Below, in pieces: positions 44,491-53,032 of a DNA stretch of 64,000 nt. Source of the stretch: Reclinomonas americana ATCC 50394 (Eukaryota > Jakobida > Jakobea > Jakobida). How positions within the stretch are numbered: position 1 is the stretch's first letter; every line of letters begins with the position of its first letter. Below the pieces are notes generated by a model. It ran no database searches. It was given only the letters and a program-made list of their open reading frames with translations, and had not been told where the DNA came from. The translations under genes and the position numbers were made by a program. Where the stretch lies: the NCBI GenBank assembly GCA_048213135.1, contig PS015010.1:62001-126000 (forward strand), written 5' to 3'.

Positions 44491-45717
44491 ATGGCAATTG
44501 AAATCAAAGTTCCTACAGTAGGCGAAAGCATCAGCGAAGTGACCCTCGTAAAATGGCTGAAGAAAGACGGCGAATGGGCTAACCGTGATGAAGTGATCGC
44601 AGAACTGGAAAGCGAAAAAGCCACTTTCGAGATTAATGCCGAACAGGCTGGCGTTATTAAGATCGTTGCCCAGGAAGGCGACACCCTCAAAATAGGCGAT
44701 GTGGTTTGCTCCATCGATACCGATGCCCCGCAACCCGAAGGCACCGCGCCGGCAGCCCCGGCGGTTAAAGCCGCTGAACCTGTTGCCCAGCCCGCCAAAG
44801 AAGCCGCTGCAACCCCGGCTCCCGCACAAAGCGATGTAAAAGCTACTCCTGTTGCCGCAGCCATCATAGCCGATAAAAAAGTAGACGTAAAATCTGTAAG
44901 CCCAACCGGCAGCAATGGTAAAATACTGAAACAGGATGTGCTGGAAGCGCTGAACAATCCCGGCCGCAAACCCGGTACCACTGCATTCAGCAGGAACGAC
45001 CGTCCTGAAAAAATGAGCAACCTGCGCAAGACCATCAGCCGCAGGCTCGTGGAAGCGAAGAACACCACCGCCATGCTCACCACTTTCAACGAAGTGGATA
45101 TGGGCCCCATCATGGAGCTTCGCAAGCAGCATAAAGACAAATTCAAGGAAATACACGGGGTTAACCTCGGCTTCATGAGCTTCTTCACCAAGGCCTGCTG
45201 CTACGCGTTGCAGGAGTTCCCTGCGGTGAACGCTTACCTCGACGGAGAACATATTATTTACCACGATTATTGTGATGTATCCATTGCCGTTAGTGCGCCA
45301 AAAGGACTGGTAGTGCCGGTAATCCGCAACGCGGAAAGCCTGAGCATGGCCGGTATTGAAGCCGCCGTGGTAGACCTGGCCACCAAAGCCAAGAACAACA
45401 AACTGACCGTGGAAGAAATGACCGGCGGCACTTTCACCATCACCAATGGTGGTATTTTCGGCTCTATGATGAGCACGCCGATCATCAACATCCCGCAGAG
45501 CGCCATCCTGGGTATGCACAACATCGTGGAACGTCCAATGGCGGTAAACGGACAGGTGGTTATCAAACCCATGATGTACGTTGCCCTCAGCTATGATCAC
45601 CGCATCATCGACGGCCGCGAATCCGTAGGCTTCCTGGTAAGGGTGAAACAATTGCTGGAGAACCCATCCCTGCTGCTTTTCGGACAAGATCCGGTTAAGA
45701 CTCTTTTAGAAATATAA
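44491..45717 (+). CDS. sucB: 2-oxoglutarate dehydrogenase E2 (dihydrolipoyl succinyltransferase)
   Basis: The 408 residues comprise a lipoyl domain with the modified Lys43 in [11 protein letters not shown], an Ala/Pro linker (95-130), a peripheral-subunit-binding domain around 140-165 ([21 protein letters not shown]) and the catalytic acyltransferase core ending in [20 protein letters not shown] with the active-site His and Asp. The single lipoyl domain and the core sequence fit SucB better than pyruvate E2. E1 (sucA) is not adjacent. The stop codon lies inside the first unit of a heptamer array. Confidence 0.93.
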   Translation: MAIEIKVPTVGESISEVTLVKWLKKDGEWANRDEVIAELESEKATFEINAEQAGVIKIVAQEGDTLKIGDVVCSIDTDAPQPEGTAPAAPAVKAAEPVAQPAKEAAATPAPAQSDVKATPVAAAIIADKKVDVKSVSPTGSNGKILKQDVLEALNNPGRKPGTTAFSRNDRPEKMSNLRKTISRRLVEAKNTTAMLTTFNEVDMGPIMELRKQHKDKFKEIHGVNLGFMSFFTKACCYALQEFPAVNAYLDGEHIIYHDYCDVSIAVSAPKGLVVPVIRNAESLSMAGIEAAVVDLATKAKNNKLTVEEMTGGTFTITNGGIFGSMMSTPIINIPQSAILGMHNIVERPMAVNGQVVIKPMMYVALSYDHRIIDGRESVGFLVRVKQLLENPSLLLFGQDPVKTLLEI

Positions 45718-45749
45718 TTGATAATTACTAATTACCAATTACTAATTAC
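45715..45749. repeat. Heptanucleotide array overlapping the sucB stop codon
   Basis: Units TAATTGA, TAATTAC, TAATTAC, CAATTAC and TAATTAC; the first three bases of the array are the TAA stop of sucB. Confidence 0.75.
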
Positions 45750-45792
45750 TGGTAGTATTTGATCAAAGAGCAGTGAAGCCAAGATTGCTTTC

Positions 45793-45820
45793 GTAATTGG
45801 TAATTCATAATTAGTAATTA
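45793..45820. repeat. Heptanucleotide array upstream of the RsmB-like gene
   Basis: Units GTAATTG, GTAATTC, ATAATTA and GTAATTA, ending 5 bases before the ATG at 45826. With the array at 45715-45749 it fills most of this 108-base spacer. Confidence 0.65.
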
Positions 45821-45825
45821 ATGGC

Positions 45826-47001
45826 ATGCGTTTCCACTCTCACCTCCATACCGCCGTTTCCATCGTCGAAAAATATAAAGGACAGGAACCAATGGCGGCT
45901 TTCCTGAAAAAGTTTTTTGCCGCGGATAAGAAATATGGCTCCGGCGACAGGAAGAGTATTGCCGCCCTCTGCTACGCTTATTACCGGCTGGGAAAAATAA
46001 CTACGAACGACTCAACAGAAGAAAGGATCATCAAAGCCGTTTTTCTCTGCAACAATAAACCAGCAGCTTTTCTTGATACCCTGCGTCCCGGTTGGAATGA
46101 CCATATTCACCTGCCCGTAAAAGAGAAATGGATTTTCTGTGAGATGGACGCCAATATTGCTGCCATCTTTCCCTGGGCCGATGAACTAAGCAATGGTATT
46201 GATGCGGGTTTATTCAATCTGTCTTTCCTGCAGCAACCCGACTTGTTCCTGAGAATAAGACCCGGAGGAAAAAACAAGGTGGAAGAAAAACTGTCTGCTT
46301 CGGGTATCACTTACCAACGTATAAATAATAAAGCCCTGGCGCTGCCCAACTCCTCAAAAGTAGACGCCATATTGAACCTTAATAAAGATGCCGTGGTGCA
46401 GGACCTGAATTCGCAGGCTGTGCTGGGCCAGCTGCTGCTTCATACAGGAGAACTTCCGTCACCGGTACGTACCTGGGATTGCTGCGCCGCCAGCGGTGGA
46501 AAATCCATACTCCTGCATGATGTACTCGCACAAAAAATAAACCTCTCCGTTTCCGATATCAGGCAAAGCATACTGGCTAACCTCACCAGTCGTTTTACAA
46601 GCGCAGGTATCCGCAACTACCGTTCCTTTACCGCCGATCTTACCGATAAAAGTGATATGCCGCAGGGCGAAAAATACGACCTCATCATCTGCGACGCTCC
46701 CTGCACCGGCAGTGGTACCTGGGCACGTACACCCGAGCAGTTGTATTTTTTTGACCCTGTTACCACAGATGATTTTTCTGCATTACAAAGGCGTATATCC
46801 GGTAACGTTATCTCCTGTCTTTCCGCAGGTGGATTCCTGGTGTACATTACCTGTTCCGCTTTCCGGGCAGAGAATGAAGAAGTAGTAACTGCGATACTCG
46901 CTGCTGATGCTTCGCTGGAACTGCTCGATAGCCGCGTTTTGCCGGGCTATACACAACAGGCAGATACCATGTTCACCGCCCTGTTTAAAAAGAAAGGCTG
47001 A
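45826..47001 (+). CDS. RsmB/NOP2-like RNA m5C methyltransferase
   Basis: The 391 residues show the RsmB-family layout: a helical N-terminal part and an AdoMet-dependent methyltransferase domain with WDCCAASGGKSILL (AdoMet motif I), LIICDAPCTGSGTWARTPEQL (first catalytic-site cysteine) and VYITCSAFRAENEEVV (second cysteine). It probably methylates cytosine in rRNA or tRNA. The equivalent of 16S C967 methyltransferase is likely but unproven. The 3' end converges with the subtilase gene at a distance of 39 bases. Confidence 0.9.
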   Translation: MRFHSHLHTAVSIVEKYKGQEPMAAFLKKFFAADKKYGSGDRKSIAALCYAYYRLGKITTNDSTEERIIKAVFLCNNKPAAFLDTLRPGWNDHIHLPVKEKWIFCEMDANIAAIFPWADELSNGIDAGLFNLSFLQQPDLFLRIRPGGKNKVEEKLSASGITYQRINNKALALPNSSKVDAILNLNKDAVVQDLNSQAVLGQLLLHTGELPSPVRTWDCCAASGGKSILLHDVLAQKINLSVSDIRQSILANLTSRFTSAGIRNYRSFTADLTDKSDMPQGEKYDLIICDAPCTGSGTWARTPEQLYFFDPVTTDDFSALQRRISGNVISCLSAGGFLVYITCSAFRAENEEVVTAILAADASLELLDSRVLPGYTQQADTMFTALFKKKG

Positions 47002-47040
47002 AACAAAGTCCCAGCCTCCTGAAAAATATAAAACACAGGT

Positions 47041-49239
47041 TTATTGCCTGATGATCTTCTTCGTTACTTCTTTTTTATCATTAACCCTTACGGTAACATA
47101 ATACACGCCGCTGGCCATAGACTTCATGGGAATGATATGCAGTTGTCCGCCTGCCGGCTGCTGCTCACTTTTGCTGTACACCCGCTGACCGGCGGCATTC
47201 ACCACAACAATGGATATGAATACCGAAGAGGTGCGTACAATTTCCACCCTCAGTTTATCCGTTACCGGGTTAGGGGCGATCACGATCTTTTCTGTTATCA
47301 CCGGTGGCACAAATGTGCAGGGCGGTTGTATCAGGGTAAGGTTAACAACGGCCGTATCGGCACAGCCTTGTGTGCTGGTAGCGATCAGCTGGTAATTACC
47401 CGCAGCCATTACAGCGGAGGGAACAGGCACCGGGTTATTGTTCAGTGTCCAGGCGGCGGTAAGTCCTGCTGTGTTGTATTGCGCAGTAAGATCAAAAGGA
47501 GTTGTGGCACAGGTGCTGGCGGTTTTGTCGGCACCAAGCGAAGGCCTGCCTGCAAAATTAACGATGAGCGAATCCAGGTAGAAACTGGTATCCGTTGCAA
47601 TGTCCATCCTCAGGCGATAGCGAATAGTACCTGCAGCCCTGTTGCCCAGTTCATCGGTATAATTAAAATTATTCAGCGCAAAGCCGCCTGTTGAAATGAA
47701 CGAAGCTGCATCGCTGTAACCGGCATCATTGGGCAGTTTCCTTTCCACGATCACTTTAATAGCGGAATCGGTTTTTACATTCCATTGCAGGTTAGCGCGG
47801 CAATTGGTTTGTGTAAAGTTTTTGGTGAACAGTTTTCTTACCAGTACCACAAATGCTTTTTTCATATTGGGAATACCGTATCCCACACGGTCGTCGGGGT
47901 TGGCACTGCGGGTAGCATTCTGTTGCAGGGTATTCAGAATGGTCATGTTGTTCACTTCGGGGAAGGCCTGCCATAAGCAGGTGATCATGCCCGACATATT
48001 CGGACAGGCATACGAAGTGCCATTACCCAGTGTGGGTTGCCCGTTGCTGTTGTTGGCGATAACGGCGCCTACACCCACCGCTGCCAGGTCGGGTTTTACC
48101 TGCCCGTCGCTGCTGGGGCCATAACTGCTGAAGCTGCCTACAAAACCGGAAGTGTTTACAGCGCCTACAGCCAGTACACTGTCGCCATCGGCAGGGGAAA
48201 TGATCCAATGCCAGGAGCTGGTGCCTTCATTGCCTGCGGCCACGCTGATGAGCATACCTTTTTTGGCCGCCATATCAGCGGCTTTGGCAATGATGGTGGT
48301 ATTGCCGTTAAGGTCGGCATAAGTATGGTTTAGACTGGGATTATCAAAAGTCATGTAGCCCAACGATACCGAACAAACATCAACACCCAGGCTGTCGGCC
48401 CTTTCCGCCGCCGCCGCCCAGTTCTGTTCCTCAATGGGGTATTCGGAACCCACGTCTTCGGTGCGGTAGAGGTAGAAAGAAGTTTTGGGCGCCGTACCTA
48501 TAAAAGTGCCGGGCATATTGGCGGCAATAATGCTGAAACAGTTTTTGCCGTGAGAATCATCTTCATCCACACTGGCATTATTGGCTACAAAATCCCAGGT
48601 GCCCAGTATCTGCCCGTTGTTGCGCACACTGTCAAAGGTGGGGAGTGTGAGATAATGAAAGAACCCGGCATCCATAATGGCCATGTGCATACCCTGTCCG
48701 CGAAAACCCCTGTTGTGCAAAAAGTCAGCATTGTTCAGGTGCACCTGGTCGTAGGAAACGCCATAATCGTAATAATTTCCGGCAACAATGGAAGCGGGAG
48801 GGGGCAGTGGCAACTGGTCGCCGGGTGCAAGCGGAGCATCCAATGTTTTATTTACCGGTGTTTCCTGTTCACGGGCGGCCAGCGGACTGGTACCGATTAC
48901 AAAAGGAAAACCATTGATCTTGGTCAATGCAGCGGCATCGGTGGTTTGTATGGCCACCTGGTTCAGCCATTTCGACACATTGAGTATGGTAACAGCACCG
49001 GCCAGGCGGAGACTGTCGATATATCGCGGTGTTATGGGAAGATCGGCAGAGTCGATGGGAATGCTGTATCGTGTCCTCCTGGCAATGGCCCTCGCGGAAA
49101 GGTATTGCTGCGGGTTGGTAAAGCTGTAAGGGTTGGTGCCCTTGTCCCTTAACCGTACAATATAGCGGGAGAACTGCGCCTGTCCTTCTTCGGCAATAAA
49201 CGACAGGGTGAGCAGCAGGAGGATAAAAGGTTTTCTCAT
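47041..49239 (-). CDS. T9SS-secreted S8 (subtilisin-like) serine peptidase
   Basis: The start at 49239 (MRKPFILLLLTLSFIAEEGQAQ, a signal peptide) is favoured because a perfect -7 box lies at 49258-49265, overlapping the longer frame's TTG start. The catalytic triad is visible: Asp in MAIMDAGF, His in DEDDSHGKNCFSIIAAN and Ser in LGNGTSYACPNMSG. After a beta-sandwich region the last 80 residues (IAPNPVTDKLRVEI...GVYYVTVRVNDKKEVTKKIIRQ) form a type A T9SS C-terminal sorting domain, so the enzyme should be exported through SprA and attached to or released from the cell surface. Confidence 0.94.
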   Translation of the reverse strand: MRKPFILLLLTLSFIAEEGQAQFSRYIVRLRDKGTNPYSFTNPQQYLSARAIARRTRYSIPIDSADLPITPRYIDSLRLAGAVTILNVSKWLNQVAIQTTDAAALTKINGFPFVIGTSPLAAREQETPVNKTLDAPLAPGDQLPLPPPASIVAGNYYDYGVSYDQVHLNNADFLHNRGFRGQGMHMAIMDAGFFHYLTLPTFDSVRNNGQILGTWDFVANNASVDEDDSHGKNCFSIIAANMPGTFIGTAPKTSFYLYRTEDVGSEYPIEEQNWAAAAERADSLGVDVCSVSLGYMTFDNPSLNHTYADLNGNTTIIAKAADMAAKKGMLISVAAGNEGTSSWHWIISPADGDSVLAVGAVNTSGFVGSFSSYGPSSDGQVKPDLAAVGVGAVIANNSNGQPTLGNGTSYACPNMSGMITCLWQAFPEVNNMTILNTLQQNATRSANPDDRVGYGIPNMKKAFVVLVRKLFTKNFTQTNCRANLQWNVKTDSAIKVIVERKLPNDAGYSDAASFISTGGFALNNFNYTDELGNRAAGTIRYRLRMDIATDTSFYLDSLIVNFAGRPSLGADKTASTCATTPFDLTAQYNTAGLTAAWTLNNNPVPVPSAVMAAGNYQLIATSTQGCADTAVVNLTLIQPPCTFVPPVITEKIVIAPNPVTDKLRVEIVRTSSVFISIVVVNAAGQRVYSKSEQQPAGGQLHIIPMKSMASGVYYVTVRVNDKKEVTKKIIRQ

Positions 49240-49257
49240 TGTAAGTTTCTTGTTCAT

Positions 49258-49265
49258 CAAATGTA
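49258..49265 (-). promoter_or_regulatory. -7 promoter box of the S8 peptidase gene
   Basis: On the minus strand TACATTTG matches TAnnTTTG exactly. It leaves a leader of only about 13 bases to the ATG at 49239. Confidence 0.5.
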
Positions 49266-49383
49266 AGAAATTAGTGCTTTGTACCGGTAAAAGGGCTGTT
49301 CACCTGCTTTAACAGCCTGTTCACGTATCACATTTCACGGGCAGGGTAAGAGCGGCTATTTTTATCCTGTTAAAACAAAACCT

Positions 49384-51111
49384 ATGCGACAGATCTTCCT
49401 CTTCCTCTTCCTCATTTTTTTTACCGCAACGTTGCAGGTACGTTCCGCTTTTGCCGATACTACCCGCCCTGTTCTGAATGATGAACAAAAGCAAACGCTT
49501 TTTTATACAGGCAAACTCTGGGGTTTCCTGAAGTACTATCACCCCGCCGTAGCATCGGGCAAATACAACTGGGACGAAGAACTGGTGAAAATGATCCCCC
49601 GCTGTCTTGCCGTAAAGAGCCGTACAGAAAGGGATACGCTGCTCCTGAACTGGGTAACGGGTTTGGGAGAAGTGCCGGCTTGTACCACCTGTAACGACAG
49701 TGCACTTATCACCGCCAGGTTGCGGCCCGTCTTCGGGTGGATGAGCGATGGCTTTTTCCCGAAGGAGCTTTCCCAAAAACTGCAGTTCATCATAACCAAC
49801 AGGAAACAGGGAGAGAGTTACTACATGAAGTTCGTGGCGCAGGATGGTATAGAGCTGCCACTGGCGCAGCATGAAGCTACCTATGGCGGGATGCGGTTTC
49901 CGGCTTATGAATACCGGCTGCTGGCGCTGTTCCGCTTCTGGAATGTGATCGAGTACTGGTATCCCTACAAATATGGCCCGGCCGGCGATTGGGATGGTAA
50001 ACTGCGTATGTTTATGGAAGGCGTAGCTGCACAAAACAATGCCAGGGATTATGCCTCTGCCATACAAACCTGGGTGGTGAGTTTGCAGGACGGGCACGGA
50101 CAGGTACGGTCTGCCGCAACCGAAGAAATGGCCGGCAATAATTATATGCCCTTTACCATAAGGATGATAGAGAAACAGGCCGTCATCACTTCCATCACCA
50201 ACGATACGCTGGCCCTTACAAGCAGACTGCAAAAGGGCGATATAATAACCGGTATCGATGGCAGGAGTGTAGCCGGCATCGTTGACTCCCTGCGAATGTA
50301 TACGCCAGCATCTAATGAAGGTGATTTTTTACGCAAGATGAGTTACTGCCTCACCCGTACAACGGCAGCGCAGGTTCAGTTAGCAATAAAAAGACAGGAG
50401 AAGTTATTCAGTATATCGGTGAATACGTACAAAGTACTTAACCGCTCAAGCCTGGAACCCGATCCGCCGCTGTTTGCACCGCAGAAAAATACAACCGGTT
50501 TTTTTATGGTGAAGAATTCCATTGGTTATATCAACATGGGAGAGCTGGATCGTAAAGACAGCCTTGCCCTCAAACAGATGATCACCGCAAGCCGCGGCCT
50601 CATCATCGACAACCGCCAGAATGCCGACGAAAGCAATGGAACAGGCGCCGCCGATATTGTTGCAGAACTCATACTGCCCGAAGGAGGAAAATACGTAAGG
50701 TTCGGTTCCGCCACATCTGCTTACCCTGGTGTATTCCGTACAACGCCACCACAGGATATGGGCATTACAGGCAATGGCAAAGGCTATCCCCATAAGATCG
50801 CCATCCTTACCGATAACGGCACCATCAGCGTAGGTGAATTTATGACCATGATCTTCCAGCATGCACCGAAGGCCGTAACCGTAGGAACCACTACCGCCGG
50901 TGCCGATGGCAATGTAACCTATTTAATGTTGCCCGGCTCAGTATGGGTACAATTCACCGGCCTGGGAGTTTATTATTTAGATGGAAAAGAAACGCAGCGT
51001 GCAGGTCTTGTTCCCAACATCAGTGTTACGCCAACAGTAGAAGGGTTCAGGCAGGGGAGGGATGAGGTGCTGGAAGCAGCGGTGAAACAGGTGGGGTCAA
51101 TTACGAATTAG
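49384..51111 (+). CDS. S41-family (C-terminal/tricorn-type) peptidase
   Basis: The 575 residues begin with a signal peptide (MRQIFLFLFLIFFTATLQVRSAFA). An N-terminal helical region of about 200 residues is followed by a PDZ-like domain (about 255-340, ALTSRLQKGDIITGIDGRSVAGIVDSL) and the S41 domain, where DNGTISVGEFMTMIFQ carries the likely nucleophilic serine and GTTTAGADGNVTYLMLPG follows as in the family. It is probably a periplasmic or surface processing peptidase. The last codons and stop lie inside a heptamer array. Confidence 0.88.
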   Translation: MRQIFLFLFLIFFTATLQVRSAFADTTRPVLNDEQKQTLFYTGKLWGFLKYYHPAVASGKYNWDEELVKMIPRCLAVKSRTERDTLLLNWVTGLGEVPACTTCNDSALITARLRPVFGWMSDGFFPKELSQKLQFIITNRKQGESYYMKFVAQDGIELPLAQHEATYGGMRFPAYEYRLLALFRFWNVIEYWYPYKYGPAGDWDGKLRMFMEGVAAQNNARDYASAIQTWVVSLQDGHGQVRSAATEEMAGNNYMPFTIRMIEKQAVITSITNDTLALTSRLQKGDIITGIDGRSVAGIVDSLRMYTPASNEGDFLRKMSYCLTRTTAAQVQLAIKRQEKLFSISVNTYKVLNRSSLEPDPPLFAPQKNTTGFFMVKNSIGYINMGELDRKDSLALKQMITASRGLIIDNRQNADESNGTGAADIVAELILPEGGKYVRFGSATSAYPGVFRTTPPQDMGITGNGKGYPHKIAILTDNGTISVGEFMTMIFQHAPKAVTVGTTTAGADGNVTYLMLPGSVWVQFTGLGVYYLDGKETQRAGLVPNISVTPTVEGFRQGRDEVLEAAVKQVGSITN

Positions 51112-51133
51112 GAATGATGAATTACGAATTACG
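51099..51133. repeat. Heptanucleotide array containing the S41 stop codon
   Basis: Units AATTACG, AATTAGG, AATGATG, AATTACG and AATTACG. The last coding bases of the S41 gene and its TAG (51109-51111) are part of the array. Confidence 0.75.
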
Positions 51134-51163
51134 CCGCCGCTGCCTGGTGTCATCACCAGCAGC
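51134..51163 (+). repeat. Palindromic island repeat, site 1
   Basis: An imperfect hairpin (TGGTG/CACCA core inside GCTGCC...GCAGCG) that recurs at 51654-51682, 52852-52879 and 52999-53025. It marks the left edge of the lower-GC accessory island. Confidence 0.65.
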
Positions 51164-51209
51164 GTTTAGATGCCATGCTGCCGCTCATGGCGAAAGTGTC
51201 ATCTTGCTT

Positions 51210-51632
51210 TTACGGTTCTAACAGGTTTGTGGTCTCTATAATTTGTAAAGTGTCAAATTGATCGGTTGTTATCGCACCTCTCTTTAAAAGCCGTTCTTTA
51301 AAACTGTCTGTAAGTTGTACAACAAAAACATCATACCCATAAACTTGCCCGATCTCATATATTAACCTGATTAGTTTTTTCCCAATTCCTTTATGATCCA
51401 ATAAAGGAGGCATCATAATATTTGGAATATAAATTTGTTGGAAATCATTATGAACTCCGGCGCTGAGAATACAATATCTTTCATCTTTTTTAGTTTTGGA
51501 AAACGCATAAATCTCTATTGTCTCATTTATAAAACTTTCATAAGTATAGCTTTCACTATAATTATCAGTTAAAACACCAACTGCAATATCAGCAATTGCG
51601 TTTTCAATTTTTGGGAGACCCTCTTTTTTCAT
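51210..51632 (-). CDS. Probable GNAT-fold acetyltransferase-like protein
   Basis: The 140 residues include PPLLDHKGIGKKLIRLIYEIGQVYGYDVFVVQLTDSFKERLLKRGA, which resembles the acetyl-CoA-binding motif A (xxKGIGxxL) and the end of a GNAT fold. The substrate is unknown. The coding sequence is clearly more AT-rich than its neighbours and the gene lies between two palindromic repeats, both suggesting acquisition by transfer. Confidence 0.65.
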   Translation of the reverse strand: MKKEGLPKIENAIADIAVGVLTDNYSESYTYESFINETIEIYAFSKTKKDERYCILSAGVHNDFQQIYIPNIMMPPLLDHKGIGKKLIRLIYEIGQVYGYDVFVVQLTDSFKERLLKRGAITTDQFDTLQIIETTNLLEP

Positions 51633-51653
51633 ATCTGTAAACTTTCTTTTCGC

Positions 51654-51682
51654 CGCAGCATGGTGTTATCACCTGTACGTTT
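51654..51682 (+). repeat. Palindromic island repeat, site 2
   Basis: GCCGCAGCATGGTGTTATCACC is a degenerate form of the hairpin at 51134-51163 in the same orientation (only its core TGGTG/CACC pairs). It fills the spacer between the GNAT-like gene and the lipoprotein gene. Confidence 0.5.
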
Positions 51683-52230
51683 TAGAATAACCCCCGTTTA
51701 TTAAACCGCGCCCAGTATTGCCAGTGCTCATTCAAAATAGTGTCCTTAACAGGATATTCCCGGTGTTGAAAACTACCTTTTTTAGGATAGTAAGACAGGT
51801 TTTCTTCCACATCAACCAGCGCTGTTTTCGAAAGCCTGTTCCTGATGCTGATCTTAATGGAGCTGTCGGTGTAAACCGTAAACCCTGTAACAAAATCATT
51901 TCCAAGCGTGGCGAACCAGCGGTCAATTTGCGGAGCTATATCTGCCGGTAATTGTTTGTGCACGTCCGATGCATCCGAACCCGGCATGTATTTATAAGAC
52001 TTGTAGGCGTCGTCATCTTTAATATTCTGCCTGAAGAAAGTATACTTCTCCAGTATCGCCGAAGCCAGGCTGTCATATACCGGGAGTTTTTGAATAACGG
52101 TGGTGTCAAACTTGTATTTTTCATACACATCTGATACCTCGGGGGATTCAAGGGAATGGCAGCTGAAAAGTATGGACAGAATACCTAAAGGGAGTAAGTG
52201 TTTCCAAAGATGTTGATGTGTGATATGCAT
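51682..52230 (-). CDS. Hypothetical lipoprotein
   Basis: The 182 residues begin with MHITHQHLWKHLLPLGILSILFSC, a lipoprotein signal with the cysteine at about residue 24. The mature part is charged and has no domain I recognise; DFVTGFTVYTDSSIKISIRNRLSKTALVDVEENLSYYPKKGSFQHREYPVKDTI looks beta-rich. It lies in the accessory island between two palindromic repeats. Confidence 0.65.
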   Translation of the reverse strand: MHITHQHLWKHLLPLGILSILFSCHSLESPEVSDVYEKYKFDTTVIQKLPVYDSLASAILEKYTFFRQNIKDDDAYKSYKYMPGSDASDVHKQLPADIAPQIDRWFATLGNDFVTGFTVYTDSSIKISIRNRLSKTALVDVEENLSYYPKKGSFQHREYPVKDTILNEHWQYWARFNKRGLF

Positions 52231-52396
52231 TTGATCGGGTTGTATGGATCCTTGCTGCTAACGTGCTGGCAATACTGCGTTGGCGGAATTTATAAATGAT
52301 AATTACCAATTATCAATGCGCTGGCTCAATCAGGCTGTATGCTAATCGTCTTTTTCCTTCCCTGGCGTAAGTATTCCACCCCCGACGGGCCACTTG

Positions 52397-52481
52397 TGCC
52401 AATCAATTCCACCGAACTGTGCCCCGGTTACCCCATCCTCTGGTAAAAGGTATAAAAAATGGCTGGCAATAACACCAACCA
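52397..52481 (+). repeat. 85-bp direct repeat, copy 1
   Basis: Closely similar to 52881-52961 (GTTACCCC(c)ATCCTCnGGTAAAA followed by TATAAAAAATGGCTGGCAATAACACCAACCA in both). The two copies flank the small LETM1-like gene. The 291-base spacer 52231-52521 otherwise holds a short palindrome at 52297-52316 and no gene. Confidence 0.75.
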
Positions 52482-52521
52482 TCTCAGTAACTATTTCAAC
52501 CGCCGCACAGCTCTCCTTATT

Positions 52522-52830
52522 TTACTTTGCTTGCTTCGCTTCAGTAAATGCCGAAGGCAACAGCTCTATATTATGTTTGCCGGCCACCTTTATTAATATC
52601 GGCATTATTATAGAGGCTCCGGGTATCAATACAAAGGGAATCCCTATACCGACAATTTTTAACGAGTCCATTAGCTGCGTCTTTACAATATGCTCTTCTT
52701 CTTCGCTTATTTTACCTTCGGTAAGATATTTCCTGATAATTCCAACGGCCTCTTTATCGCCGGTGTATTCTGTTTTCATCTCTTGCAGGAAATGATGGGC
52801 ATGGTTTTCAATAATAGTTTCTATTTGCAT
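52522..52830 (-). CDS. Small LETM1-like protein
   Basis: I take the start at 52830 (MQIETIIENHAHHFLQEMKTEYTG), 102 residues, because the 12 additional codons of the longer frame (to 52866) are made of the palindromic repeat at 52852-52879. The C-terminal half, LKIVGIGIPFVLIPGASIIMPILIKVAGKHNIELLPSAF, resembles the hydrophobic core of LETM1-domain proteins, known as mitochondrial ion-exchange proteins and also seen as short Bacteroidota proteins. The function here is unknown. The gene is bracketed by an 85-bp direct repeat. Confidence 0.6.
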   Translation of the reverse strand: MQIETIIENHAHHFLQEMKTEYTGDKEAVGIIRKYLTEGKISEEEEHIVKTQLMDSLKIVGIGIPFVLIPGASIIMPILIKVAGKHNIELLPSAFTEAKQAK

Positions 52831-52851
52831 GGTGCAGTATTTTAAAAACGC

Positions 52852-52879
52852 TTCTGGTGATGACACCAGGCAGCGGCAG
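52852..52879 (-). repeat. Palindromic island repeat, site 3
   Basis: CTTCTGGTGATGACACCAGG and the following CAGCGGC form the same hairpin as 51134-51163 in opposite orientation. Confidence 0.65.
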
Positions 52880-52880
52880 C

Positions 52881-52961
52881 AATTCTACCGGACTATGTCC
52901 CCGTTACCCCCATCCTCCGGTAAAAGATATAAAAAATGGCTGGCAATAACACCAACCACTA
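52881..52961 (+). repeat. 85-bp direct repeat, copy 2
   Basis: Second copy of the repeat at 52397-52481, directly attached to palindromic site 3 and followed by the assembly gap. Confidence 0.75.
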
Positions 52962-52967
52962 AAAACG

Positions 52968-52998
52968 NNNNNNNNNNNNNNNNNNNNNNNNNNNNNNN
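52968..52998. other. Assembly gap (31 N)
   Basis: A run of 31 N lies between the direct repeat copy and palindromic site 4. Its true size is unknown; the gap probably exists because the repeats broke the assembly, and more cassettes could be missing. Confidence 0.95.
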
Positions 52999-53025
52999 CT
53001 GCTGGCGATGGCACCAGGCAGCGGC
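52999..53025 (-). repeat. Palindromic island repeat, site 4
   Basis: CTGCTGGCGATGGCACCAGG and CAGCGGC: the hairpin keeps its pairing through compensating changes relative to site 3 (TGGTG/CACCA against TGGCG/CACCA). It marks the right edge of the island. Confidence 0.6.
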
Positions 53026-53032
53026 AATATCT

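Noticed and set aside
52831-52866. N-terminal extension of the LETM1-like gene
   Set aside because: The additional 12 codons are made of the palindromic repeat, so the ATG at 52830 is preferred.
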